Positions 54,581-62,141 of a DNA stretch of 64,000 nt are shown here, piece after piece; the stretch's first letter is position 1; each line of letters opens with the position of its first letter. This DNA is from Bacteroidota bacterium. GTDB taxonomy: Bacteria > Bacteroidota > Bacteroidia > CAIKAF01. The stretch lies in NCBI GenBank assembly GCA_016866335.1, contig VGMT01000013.1, forward strand, positions 1-64,000, given 5' to 3'. Made by a program: the position numbers and the translations under genes. Under the pieces are notes generated by a model that had not been told where the DNA came from, made no database searches, and saw nothing but the letters and a program-made list of their open reading frames with translations.

Positions 54581-54628
54581 AATTATCCGTTTGGTAAACG
54601 TTTAATAAACGTTTAAAAACGGATAATT
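54581..54628. promoter_or_regulatory. Nested palindromic site upstream of ssb
   Basis: AATTATCCGTTT (54581-54592) and AAACGGATAATT (54617-54628) form a perfect 12-bp inverted repeat. Between them are two copies of the 10-bp palindrome TAAACGTTTA at 54595-54604 and 54606-54615, 11 bp apart, so they face the same side of the helix. It lies 44-91 bp before the ssb ATG and has operator-like symmetry. A replication or iteron role is possible but unsupported. Confidence 0.7.
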
Positions 54629-54759
54629 TCCAGAACCCTTATCAGCAAAGGGATAGCCGAGGACAGATTTCATCAAGGAAATTGAAAAATGCAAACGGGT
54701 AATTCCAAAAACCACCATTCAGCCCTTGGTGAAATGGGAAGGGTTAAATCTAAAAGTAG

Positions 54760-54906
54760 GCCCGCGGCAGGGATTGAGTAAGGTAGCCCGGCAGGTTTGC
54801 TGACAGGGCACCGCCAGCCGCGCATGCGACCTTGGGAGCCCGCGCAAGGCGGCTGGGGCCGTGGCAGCAAACGGCGGCCTACCTACGAAAGCCCGGCTGC
54901 CGCCCA
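54760..54906 (-). repeat. GC-rich hairpin element, copy E
   Basis: Read on the minus strand, it starts TTTGGGCGGCAGCCGGGCTT, nearly as copy A, and ends TCAATCCCTGCCGC. The core GCTCC-CAAG-GTCGC is at 54826-54839. Outer arms 54778-54802 and 54865-54886 pair over about 20 bp (CAGCAAAC.../...GTTTGCTG). An inner stem CCAGCCGC (54814-54821) with GCGGCTGG (54849-54856) encloses the core. Unlike most copies it lies in a divergent spacer between ssb and a peptidase gene. Confidence 0.84.
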
Positions 54907-54979
54907 AATTCAACCTGTACAACCTGAATTTTAAAGCAAGATAGATGAAGATGTGTGCAGAAAATTCCCAATTTTTCGA

Positions 54980-54987
54980 TAGGTTTG
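54980..54987 (+). promoter_or_regulatory. Candidate M1 peptidase promoter, -7 box TAGGTTTG
   Basis: TAGGTTTG ends 4 nt before the ATG at 54992, predicting a leaderless transcript. Confidence 0.42.
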
Positions 54988-54991
54988 AAGT

Positions 54992-56836
54992 ATGCGCCCC
55001 GCCTTTTTGAATGCGAATTTGATAATGTGCTGCCTGCACATGCTACTGACAAGCGCCCTTTCTGGTCAAACATCGAAAGCTACGGGGAGTACCGACCTTG
55101 GATTTTGGCGTTTTAAATTGGAATTGAACCCAGATTCTGGAACGATTCAGGGGCGGGTTGAAACGCATTTTTTGGCAGAAGCCGATGAAAATCACCTTTC
55201 GTTTGACTTTTCAAGTTCCATGCAGGTAGACAGTATTTGGATGAATTCAATTGCTGTAAACTTTATGCAATTGCCTGGAGATGAACTGCGCATTTTTTCG
55301 CCATTGTTCCAGGGGCAAGCGTATGTTTCTGTTGTTTTTTACCATGGAAAACCCATTCAAGGAAATGGATTGGGAGGTTTTTACGCTGCTAAGCGCCAGG
55401 GCGTAGCCGAGGTTTGGACATTGTCTCAGCCTTTTGCAGCAAAAGATTGGTGGCCAACAAAAAACACCTTGTCTGACAAGGTAGATTCGTTGGAAATGGA
55501 ATTCTTGTACGACCCGGGTTTTCAGGTTGCGGCTCCAGGAATATTAACAGAATCAAGTCCAGGCAAATCGATTTGGAAACACCGCCACCCTATTCCTGCC
55601 TATTTGGTAGCCTTTGCCTTAACAAATTACGACACAAGTTCAATGGCTATTCCTGCCTGCTCTGATACCCTTTTGTTTTCGGTGTATCGATTTCCTGAAG
55701 GAAATGCGAACCCCCTTGCCCAGGGTGAAATGGTGAAAGGGGCTCTTGACCTTTTTTGCTCATGGCTTGGCCCCTACCCTTATGCAGATGAAAAGTACGG
55801 GCATGCCCAGTTTTCCAGGGGCGGCGGAATGGAACACCCCACCTTTAGTTTTATGGGAAGTTTTGGACTTGAACTTACCTTGCACGAACTGGTGCACCAT
55901 TGGTTTGGAAATATGGTTACCTGCGGCAGTTGGGCCGACATTTGGCTGAACGAAGGTTTTGCCACTTATTTATCGGGCATGGGTATTGAAGAAATGAATC
56001 TACCCCAATGGCTAAGTTGGAAACAAACAAATCGAGCGGCGGTTTGGGAATTGCCCGATGAGGGGGCCGTTTTTGTTGAAGATTCCCTAAATGTAGCCCG
56101 AATTTTTTCTTCGCGCTGGTCGTATAAAAAGGCGGCCCTTGTTTTGCATCAGTTAAGGCTGTGGCTTGGCGACTCGGTTTTTAAAGATGGGCTAAAGCAC
56201 TATTTAAATCGACCTGATTTGAAATGGAAATTTAGCCGAACCAAGGATTTTAAGGTAAGCATGGAAGCGGTTTCAGGATTAAATTTGGCTAACTTTTTTG
56301 AAGGATGGATTGTGCACCCCGGCCTACCGGTTCTTGAAATTCAAGTACAGGCTTTAAGTCCAAGAACACTTCAACTGAGCATTAAACAGACCTCAAACCA
56401 ACCTAATTCAACCCCCACTCCAAGTTGGATTTCGCTTTCCTTTAGAAATGGGAATACCGAAAAAAGGGTTGAGTTTATGCTGCAAAGGAATGAATTGGAT
56501 AGCCTAATGGAATTTGATTTCGTTCCAATTGAGGCCGTCCTTGACCCCGATGCAAATATGTTGGCCCGCGTGGCCGCCTTTGAATTTGCACCCTTTAGCG
56601 TAATTGGGGGTAGCCTTTTTCCGAATCCCGGTACATTTCCGGTGCTTATGTGCAGTAGCCCCCCAAAGCAATTGCTTGTATTGGACCAAGGAGGCCGGCA
56701 AGTACAGCTTTTAAAAAACCCATCCTGCGGCCTTCCTTTGGAATTGAAGCCAGATTTACCCAGCGGATTGTACCTTTTTGAATTTGATTTTCAGGGGCTG
56801 ATTTACCATCAGAAATACATACATGTGCAACAATAA
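54992..56836 (+). CDS. Secreted M1 family aminopeptidase with T9SS C-terminal signal
   Basis: Protein of 614 residues with an N-terminal signal (HMLLTSALSGQT). The N-terminal beta domain is followed by the gluzincin domain with GGGMEHPTF, HELVHHWFGNMV (HExxH) and the downstream Glu in WLNEGFATYLSG. The last 80 residues form a type A T9SS sorting domain (GGSLFPNPGTFPVL...SGLYLFEFDFQG...YIHVQQ). Probably surface-displayed or released, cutting peptides for nutrition. It is a distant paralogue of the M1 gene at 22108. Confidence 0.9.
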   Translation: MRPAFLNANLIMCCLHMLLTSALSGQTSKATGSTDLGFWRFKLELNPDSGTIQGRVETHFLAEADENHLSFDFSSSMQVDSIWMNSIAVNFMQLPGDELRIFSPLFQGQAYVSVVFYHGKPIQGNGLGGFYAAKRQGVAEVWTLSQPFAAKDWWPTKNTLSDKVDSLEMEFLYDPGFQVAAPGILTESSPGKSIWKHRHPIPAYLVAFALTNYDTSSMAIPACSDTLLFSVYRFPEGNANPLAQGEMVKGALDLFCSWLGPYPYADEKYGHAQFSRGGGMEHPTFSFMGSFGLELTLHELVHHWFGNMVTCGSWADIWLNEGFATYLSGMGIEEMNLPQWLSWKQTNRAAVWELPDEGAVFVEDSLNVARIFSSRWSYKKAALVLHQLRLWLGDSVFKDGLKHYLNRPDLKWKFSRTKDFKVSMEAVSGLNLANFFEGWIVHPGLPVLEIQVQALSPRTLQLSIKQTSNQPNSTPTPSWISLSFRNGNTEKRVEFMLQRNELDSLMEFDFVPIEAVLDPDANMLARVAAFEFAPFSVIGGSLFPNPGTFPVLMCSSPPKQLLVLDQGGRQVQLLKNPSCGLPLELKPDLPSGLYLFEFDFQGLIYHQKYIHVQQ

Positions 56837-56893
56837 AACAGAATTGGCTGTCTATTTGGTAGAATAACTTACTTTTACCCCTTAAGTATCAAA

Positions 56894-59467
56894 GTGAAAA
56901 CAGCATTCCGATTGTTGGTAATCCTTGTTTCTTTGGCCAGTCAGGCTTGGGGACAAACAAGTGTGTTTTCGACCAACTGCGATGTTTTGGGTGGCTGGAC
57001 CAATACGGGCCGAAGGTATCCATCGAACCAAACCGGCTATAATTTTCAGGCAGTTGTTCCGGTGGTTCCCCTAAATGATTATACCCCTGGACCGGGAGGT
57101 GGGGTGTTTTACACCGAGGGAAATAGCTTTTATCAACAAGCAGGAGCACAGCATTACATATTATACCAACTTGAATCACCCTCGATTAATTTGACGGGAT
57201 ACAACGATACCCGGCTCGAATTTTTCATGCAATTGCGGTCTGAAACTGGGAACTGGGATGGAGGGTATATCGAGTGGAGTACGAATGGGGGCAGCAGTTG
57301 GATATTGCTAAATCAGCAAATTTGCCCAAATACTGCCTACGATGGGAATATGAGTTTAAATCCCTCATCGACCCCTTATTATTTTTTACTGCACCCCGCT
57401 TGGTTTAATTTCAGAACCGTTTGGACCCGGGTTTTGGTAGATGTTTCGGCCTTCGATAACCTGCCAAATTGCAAAGTTCGTTTCACCTTTCACAGCGATG
57501 AAGCAGCCAACGACCGGGGCTGGGCCCTCGATGACATTTCCATTGTTAGTGTAGCCCGAATTGAGGTCCATGGAAATGGAATAAATATACCGCCCATCGT
57601 AAATGTGCCGAATTTGGCCGACAACACAAACTTTGGTCAAACCAGCATCGGAAATCCAATAACAAAAACCTTTTGGATTGTAAATCCTGGCGAAAGTCCC
57701 CTAACCCTTACGGGGAATCCCCCCGTGACGGTTACTGGTAATGGGTTTTCGGTGCTAAGCCAGCCCACGCCAACGGTGGTTCCTGCCGGAGATTCTGTTT
57801 CTTTTCAGGTTCAATTTAATCCGACTCAATTTGGCTTGGTTAATGGTCAGGTTTTTATTGCCCATTCTGATTCATACAGTGTATGCAGCCCTATAAACCC
57901 ATTTCGGTTTAATATTCGTGGCGATGTAATCAATACTCCTCCCAGCCTACCCAATCCACCTTCCGATACCTTTGTTTGCATAAACTCGGGGCCAATTCAA
58001 CTTTCATTTTTGGTTCAAGACCCAGAACAGCCCGCAGCGAGTTTAACCCTTAGTGGCAGTTCATCGAACCTCGGTTTGGTTCCCTTGGCCAATTTGGTGT
58101 TTGGGGGCGTAGGGGTCAACCGAACGCTAACCATTACGCCCGTGGCAGGTCAAACAGGAAGTTCTACCATTACCATCACCGTAAACGACAATCAGCAAGC
58201 CAACAATACCAGTGTGTATACCTTTATTGTTACGGTAGGCGACACCTTGGCGCCCACTGCTTTATGTCAACCCATTACGGTGAATTTAAATTCAAACAAC
58301 CAGGCGAGTTTAACCACCCAAATGCTTGATGCGGGTAGTTTTGACGATTGCGGCATTCAATCTTTGGCCTTAAATCTATATTCACTGGATTGCAGCCATG
58401 TTCCGCAAACACCGGTGGTTTTAACAGCCACGGATTTTGTAGGGCAAACCCATAGCTGTACCGCTTCGGTTACCGTGGTTCCGGTACCAATGGCTCATGT
58501 AGTTAATACTTCGGGATTCCCTTCAGGGAATGAAATCAGTTGTGCGGGGGCCAACGATGGATTTATTCAACTGCAAACCAGCGGTGGCTGCCCACCATAC
58601 CAATACAACTGGATTCAAATTCCAGGCAACAATGGAGCCAATGCCAATGGGCTTTTGGCAGGGACGTATTTGGTTTTGGTTTCGGATGCAGTAGGACAAT
58701 TGGACAGTATATTGGTTACCTTGACTGAACCCTCAGCCATGGTTGATGCTAGTACATTTACCCATCCACGTTGTGCCGGCGATGCCAATGGTAGTATTTC
58801 GTTGCAGGCTCAAGGTGGAGGCCCCAATTACTCCTTTTCTGTAGGTCCAGTTTTAACCTATTTGCCACCTAGTACAACCAATTATACCATAACCGATATT
58901 AATGGTTGCATCTTAAATGGAAGTATCGTATTGACTGCGCCCAGTCCTATCGAAATATTGGCAGATCCAAAGTCATTTGCTTTGAATTGCGGAGAAAGTG
59001 TCGAACTAAATTTCACGGTGAATGGCGGAAATGGAGACTTTAGGTTTGATTGGAATCCCGCCCAAATCGTTTCTTGTTCCGATTGCTACAATCCAATCAT
59101 AAACCCCACAGACAACACCCAGCTTTCGTTGGTGGTTCGAGATTCGCTGGGCTGCGAAAATTCAACCGCCTTTTTGCTCGAAATCGCTTGCGCTGTGTAT
59201 GTTCCAAATACATTTACACCCAACGGTGATGGACTAAATGAAATTTTTAAAGTTGTTGCTGGTGGCGCCAAAGACTTCTCTTTAATCATTCATGACCGTT
59301 GGGGCAACCAGGTTTTTGCTTCAGACGACCTTCAAAAAGGTTGGAATGGCCGAGCCGCCGATGGCACTCCATACATGCCAGGAATTTATGCTTATCAGTT
59401 GATTTTAACCCTTCCCGGTGCGCACAAGCAAGAGGAAAGGTATGGGTTTGTGCATTTGGCCAGGTAA
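56894..59467 (+). CDS. Large surface protein with SprB repeats and T9SS type B C-terminal domain
   Basis: Protein of 857 residues: GTG start, signal peptide to about AWGQT, a jelly-roll region (LEFFMQLRSETGNWDGGYIE), a choice-of-anchor-D-like domain near 245-330 (FWIVNPGESPLTLTG...FNPTQFGLVNGQVF), cadherin-like beta domains, two SprB-like repeats (CPPYQYNW...GTYLVLVSDAVGQ; CAGDANGSISLQAQGG), and the gliding-motility C-terminal domain (YVPNTFTPNGDGLNEIF...GIYAYQLIL). Likely adhesin exported by the type IX system. Confidence 0.9.
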   Translation: MKTAFRLLVILVSLASQAWGQTSVFSTNCDVLGGWTNTGRRYPSNQTGYNFQAVVPVVPLNDYTPGPGGGVFYTEGNSFYQQAGAQHYILYQLESPSINLTGYNDTRLEFFMQLRSETGNWDGGYIEWSTNGGSSWILLNQQICPNTAYDGNMSLNPSSTPYYFLLHPAWFNFRTVWTRVLVDVSAFDNLPNCKVRFTFHSDEAANDRGWALDDISIVSVARIEVHGNGINIPPIVNVPNLADNTNFGQTSIGNPITKTFWIVNPGESPLTLTGNPPVTVTGNGFSVLSQPTPTVVPAGDSVSFQVQFNPTQFGLVNGQVFIAHSDSYSVCSPINPFRFNIRGDVINTPPSLPNPPSDTFVCINSGPIQLSFLVQDPEQPAASLTLSGSSSNLGLVPLANLVFGGVGVNRTLTITPVAGQTGSSTITITVNDNQQANNTSVYTFIVTVGDTLAPTALCQPITVNLNSNNQASLTTQMLDAGSFDDCGIQSLALNLYSLDCSHVPQTPVVLTATDFVGQTHSCTASVTVVPVPMAHVVNTSGFPSGNEISCAGANDGFIQLQTSGGCPPYQYNWIQIPGNNGANANGLLAGTYLVLVSDAVGQLDSILVTLTEPSAMVDASTFTHPRCAGDANGSISLQAQGGGPNYSFSVGPVLTYLPPSTTNYTITDINGCILNGSIVLTAPSPIEILADPKSFALNCGESVELNFTVNGGNGDFRFDWNPAQIVSCSDCYNPIINPTDNTQLSLVVRDSLGCENSTAFLLEIACAVYVPNTFTPNGDGLNEIFKVVAGGAKDFSLIIHDRWGNQVFASDDLQKGWNGRAADGTPYMPGIYAYQLILTLPGAHKQEERYGFVHLAR

Positions 59468-59609
59468 AAAATCGCCCCAATGCCTAGAGCATTTTCGAGC
59501 TGATTTCCGCGCTTACACACCCAGTCCCAAATTTATTCTTAGTAAAATCATTGGCTGTAGAAGGGCTTATGAAGAAACGCGGATGTCAGTAGTTACCCGA
59601 GGCTAGGTT

Positions 59610-59822
59610 TTTAGCCACGAATGCACGAATGGGTGTGGCTGTGGCTTTAGCCGCCCATGCAGGAATAGATGGGGCTATGCTTTTTGCGGCTTGGTTTTTA
59701 GCCACGAATGCACGAATGGGTATGGCTGTGGCTTTGGTCACTCATGTAGGAATAGATGGGGCTATGCTTTTTGCGGCTTGGTTTTTAGCCACGAATGCAC
59801 GAATGGGTGTGGTATTTGGTTA
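59610..59822 (+). repeat. 87-bp tandem repeat array (2.4 copies)
   Basis: The motif GCCACGAATGCACGAATG begins at 59614, 59701 and 59788, an exact 87-bp period (29 codons). An open frame crosses the repeats (AGIDGAMLFAAWFLATNARM repeated), but a gene is unlikely: there is no promoter or upstream continuity. Faces the inverted array to the right. Confidence 0.82.
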
Positions 59823-59824
59823 GC

Positions 59825-60010
59825 CCCGAAAACGCAACATTCGTGCATTCGTGGCTAAGTTATCTGCGGCTTACCTTCCTTGCGCCAGTGTCGCCCTGAA
59901 AACGCAACATTCGTGCATTCGTGGCTAAGCTACACGCGGCTTAAGATCCTTGCGCCAGTGTCGCCCCGAAAATACAACATTCGTGCATTCGTGGCTAAGT
60001 TATCTGCGGC
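59825..60010 (-). repeat. 70-bp tandem repeat array (2.7 copies), inverted relative to the left array
   Basis: CATTCGTGCATTCGTGGC, the complement of the left-array motif, begins at 59838, 59908 and 59978, a 70-bp period. The unit also contains TTGCGCCAGTGTCGCC. The array reaches the stop codon of the beta-barrel gene at 60011. Apart from the 18-bp motif and a TTTGCGGCTT/CTGCGGCTT tail, the two arrays differ. Confidence 0.82.
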
Positions 60011-60736
60011 TTAAAACAAAATTCCCAGGGTTGCATGAATGGTGTTTAGGCGGGTGCTACCTTGGTTGTTCCAAGCATCGCCCACCATAAATGGAAAAGC
60101 GTTCGCAGATAGAATAGAAGTAAGACCCCCACTGTATCCCACCTGAAATGAAACCGCAGTGCTTTCATGAAAATAATACAACAGGCCAGCATCACCTTGA
60201 ATTCCAACCCAAGCGATATTTAAATAGCTGTTTGCATTGCTTTCAATTCCTGTAGCGGGCGGTTCTTGACGGTTTACGGTGGAACTAAGCAGAAAATGAG
60301 AGGTAAGGCCTGCTCGAAAAACCAGTGCCCATGAATTTGCGATGCGCCCAGTTTTCATGGTTAGTCCAAAGGGAACCTGCAAGTATTGTGCAGAAAATCG
60401 GTTGTTGGAAAGCATAGGACTTGCGGTGGTTGAGTCGTATTGAATTCCGAAGGCCCGAAACTCGTGAAATACACCCGAATGCAAAAGTACATTGGGGGTA
60501 ATTCCAAATTCTGCATTCAACCCATAGGCAAATCCTGGACGCATGCCCATGTCTGAAAATCCTGCCTGATCGTTTTCGGTCCATTGGAATAATCCTTTGG
60601 CCTGAAAGCCAGCATGGAAAATCCGACGTCTGGGTTCAGGATTGTTTTCAGTAGTTTGAGCCAAAATAGGCAAGGAAGCCCAAAGGCATATCAGGAAAAG
60701 TGTACTTTTGATTTCAAAGATGCCTGCTGCTTTCAT
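60011..60736 (-). CDS. Predicted outer-membrane beta-barrel protein
   Basis: Protein of 241 residues with a signal peptide (MKAAGIFEIKSTLFLICLWA...ILAQ) and alternating amphipathic strands (GLFQWTENDQAGFSDMG, FGLTMKTGRIANSWALVFRAG, VSFQVGYSGGL), ending in F, as barrels do. Function unknown. The ATG at 60734-60736 overlaps the gldB ATG (60735-60737) on the other strand, so its promoter must lie inside gldB. An upstream frame extension exists but lacks a signal sequence. Confidence 0.72.
   Translation of the reverse strand: MKAAGIFEIKSTLFLICLWASLPILAQTTENNPEPRRRIFHAGFQAKGLFQWTENDQAGFSDMGMRPGFAYGLNAEFGITPNVLLHSGVFHEFRAFGIQYDSTTASPMLSNNRFSAQYLQVPFGLTMKTGRIANSWALVFRAGLTSHFLLSSTVNRQEPPATGIESNANSYLNIAWVGIQGDAGLLYYFHESTAVSFQVGYSGGLTSILSANAFPFMVGDAWNNQGSTRLNTIHATLGILF
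60703..60710 (+). promoter_or_regulatory. Candidate gldB promoter, -7 box TACTTTTG
   Basis: TACTTTTG 24 nt upstream of the gldB ATG, located inside the signal-peptide codons of the opposing beta-barrel gene. Confidence 0.5.
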
Positions 60737-61748
60737 GATTAAAAATAACCTTAGATTTCTATCAATATTACTCCTTTTTTTGTTTGCTCGGTGCGGAGGT
60801 TCAGGACCAGACCTTGAACAAATACCATTCGACCCGGGCTTTGACCGTATTTTACTTGAAAAATATTCCAATCCAAACGAGTTAGATTCGGCCTTAACGC
60901 ATTTATCTGAGCGTCATCCCGACTTTTTCCCATTGTATGGAGGACCTGTTTTGGGGCTTTTTCAAGATGCAGATAGCATCCCGCCTCTGTTAATTTGGTC
61001 GAAATATTATTTTAACCCACAAGTTACCGCCTTGCGCGATTCTGTAAATGCCTTATTTGGCGACTTTTCTAAGGAAGAAAAAGAAATTAAACAAAGTCTT
61101 CAATATTACGCTTATTATTTCCCGCAAAAAAAAATACCTGGGGTGTTCTTTTTCTTAGGTGGCTTTAACTATACCGTGGTTTCTATGGAAGAAAAAGTAG
61201 GTATAGCTCCGGACCAATATTTAGGACCTGCTTCTGAATATTACAGTCATTTACCTGACTATTTGAGGAGAAAGAAAGACCGAGCCTATTTACCAACCGA
61301 TGTGTTGAAAGGTTGGCTAGAATCAGAAGTAATGGCCGATTCATCTGCCATGCCCAACACATTATTAGACCATATCCTGCAATTCGGAAAAGTACTTTCC
61401 GTTGCCAAACGGTGTTTTCCTAAGGTTGCAGATACCATTTTGACTGGATTTTCGCAGCAGCAGCTTGATTTTTGTCTGGAAAACGAATTTTTAATGTGGA
61501 GCAGCTTGGTGCAAGATCAAAAATTGTACACCAAAGACCCAAGAGTTATATCAAAGTTTATGAATGAGGCTCCGTTCTCACCAGGCATGCCGGCCGAGTC
61601 GCCAGGCAAGGCAGCGGTATGGCTTGGATGGCGAATTGTTGAGTCCTTTTTAGAACGAAATCCGACCGAATTCTCAAACTTATTTTCAATGCGATGGACA
61701 CCAGAGGCTGTTCTCCAAAAATCCGGCTACAATCCTAAAAAACCATGA
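60735..61748 (+). CDS. gldB: Gliding motility lipoprotein GldB
   Basis: Lipoprotein of 337 residues with lipobox LFLFARCGGSG (Cys near residue 19). It matches GldB by the DFFPLYGGPVLGLF segment, YYFPQKKIPGVFFFLGGFNY, IAPDQYLGPASEYY and the adjacent gldC; function is needed for gliding and linked to the GldA/B/D set. The ATG at 60735 (MIKNNLRF) gives a proper signal; a start 27 nt upstream is less likely. Overlaps gldC by 4 bp (ATGA). Confidence 0.93.
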   Translation: MIKNNLRFLSILLLFLFARCGGSGPDLEQIPFDPGFDRILLEKYSNPNELDSALTHLSERHPDFFPLYGGPVLGLFQDADSIPPLLIWSKYYFNPQVTALRDSVNALFGDFSKEEKEIKQSLQYYAYYFPQKKIPGVFFFLGGFNYTVVSMEEKVGIAPDQYLGPASEYYSHLPDYLRRKKDRAYLPTDVLKGWLESEVMADSSAMPNTLLDHILQFGKVLSVAKRCFPKVADTILTGFSQQQLDFCLENEFLMWSSLVQDQKLYTKDPRVISKFMNEAPFSPGMPAESPGKAAVWLGWRIVESFLERNPTEFSNLFSMRWTPEAVLQKSGYNPKKP

Positions 61749-62098
61749 CAAAGTCAAGAATAGAACACGAATCGGAAATACGTTTAAAAGTGGGTCTTGA
61801 TGCCCATAGAAACCCCATAAAGTTAAGTTGGACTGCTGAAGAGGGGGGAATTGAACCCGACAGGGAGGTAAAAGCCTTTTTCCTGACAGCTTGGGATAAA
61901 AAAGAAAACAACAGCATGCGCATGGACCTTTGGACTACCGACTTTATGGTTGAAGAAATGCAAACCCTAATTTTTCAGCATTTGATGTCGTTGGCTGATG
62001 TGGTGGATAGAAGTACGGGAGACGAAAAGTCAGCTGAGTCTTTGCGGAGTTTTGCTTCAGAATTAATGCAGCAAATGCAGTCCAAAGAACTTGAATAA
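61745..62098 (+). CDS. gldC: Gliding motility protein GldC
   Basis: Cytoplasmic protein of 117 residues starting MTKSRIEHESEIRLKVGLDA, with HRNPIKLSWTAEEGG and VKAFFLTAWDKKENNSMRMDLWT, matching GldC. Translationally coupled to gldB. In Flavobacterium, GldC boosts motility but is not strictly essential. A C-terminal helix is predicted. Confidence 0.93.
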   Translation: MTKSRIEHESEIRLKVGLDAHRNPIKLSWTAEEGGIEPDREVKAFFLTAWDKKENNSMRMDLWTTDFMVEEMQTLIFQHLMSLADVVDRSTGDEKSAESLRSFASELMQQMQSKELE

Positions 62099-62141
62099 GA
62101 GCGCTGTTTTCATTTCTATCTTCCTGAATTAACATGGCAAT

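Noticed and set aside
484-54906. Integron attC sites as explanation for the hairpin elements
   Set aside because: The conserved ends and variable stems resemble attC in plan, but there is no RYYYAAC/GTTRRRY pair, no integrase in the window, and copies are far apart in stable gene contexts.
59629-59823. Repeat protein encoded by the 87-bp array
   Set aside because: The frame stays open because the period is a multiple of three. It starts and ends within the repeats and has no promoter.
59610-60010. CRISPR array
   Set aside because: Repeats are tandem with nearly identical intervening units, in two orientations and two periods, with no spacers and no cas genes.
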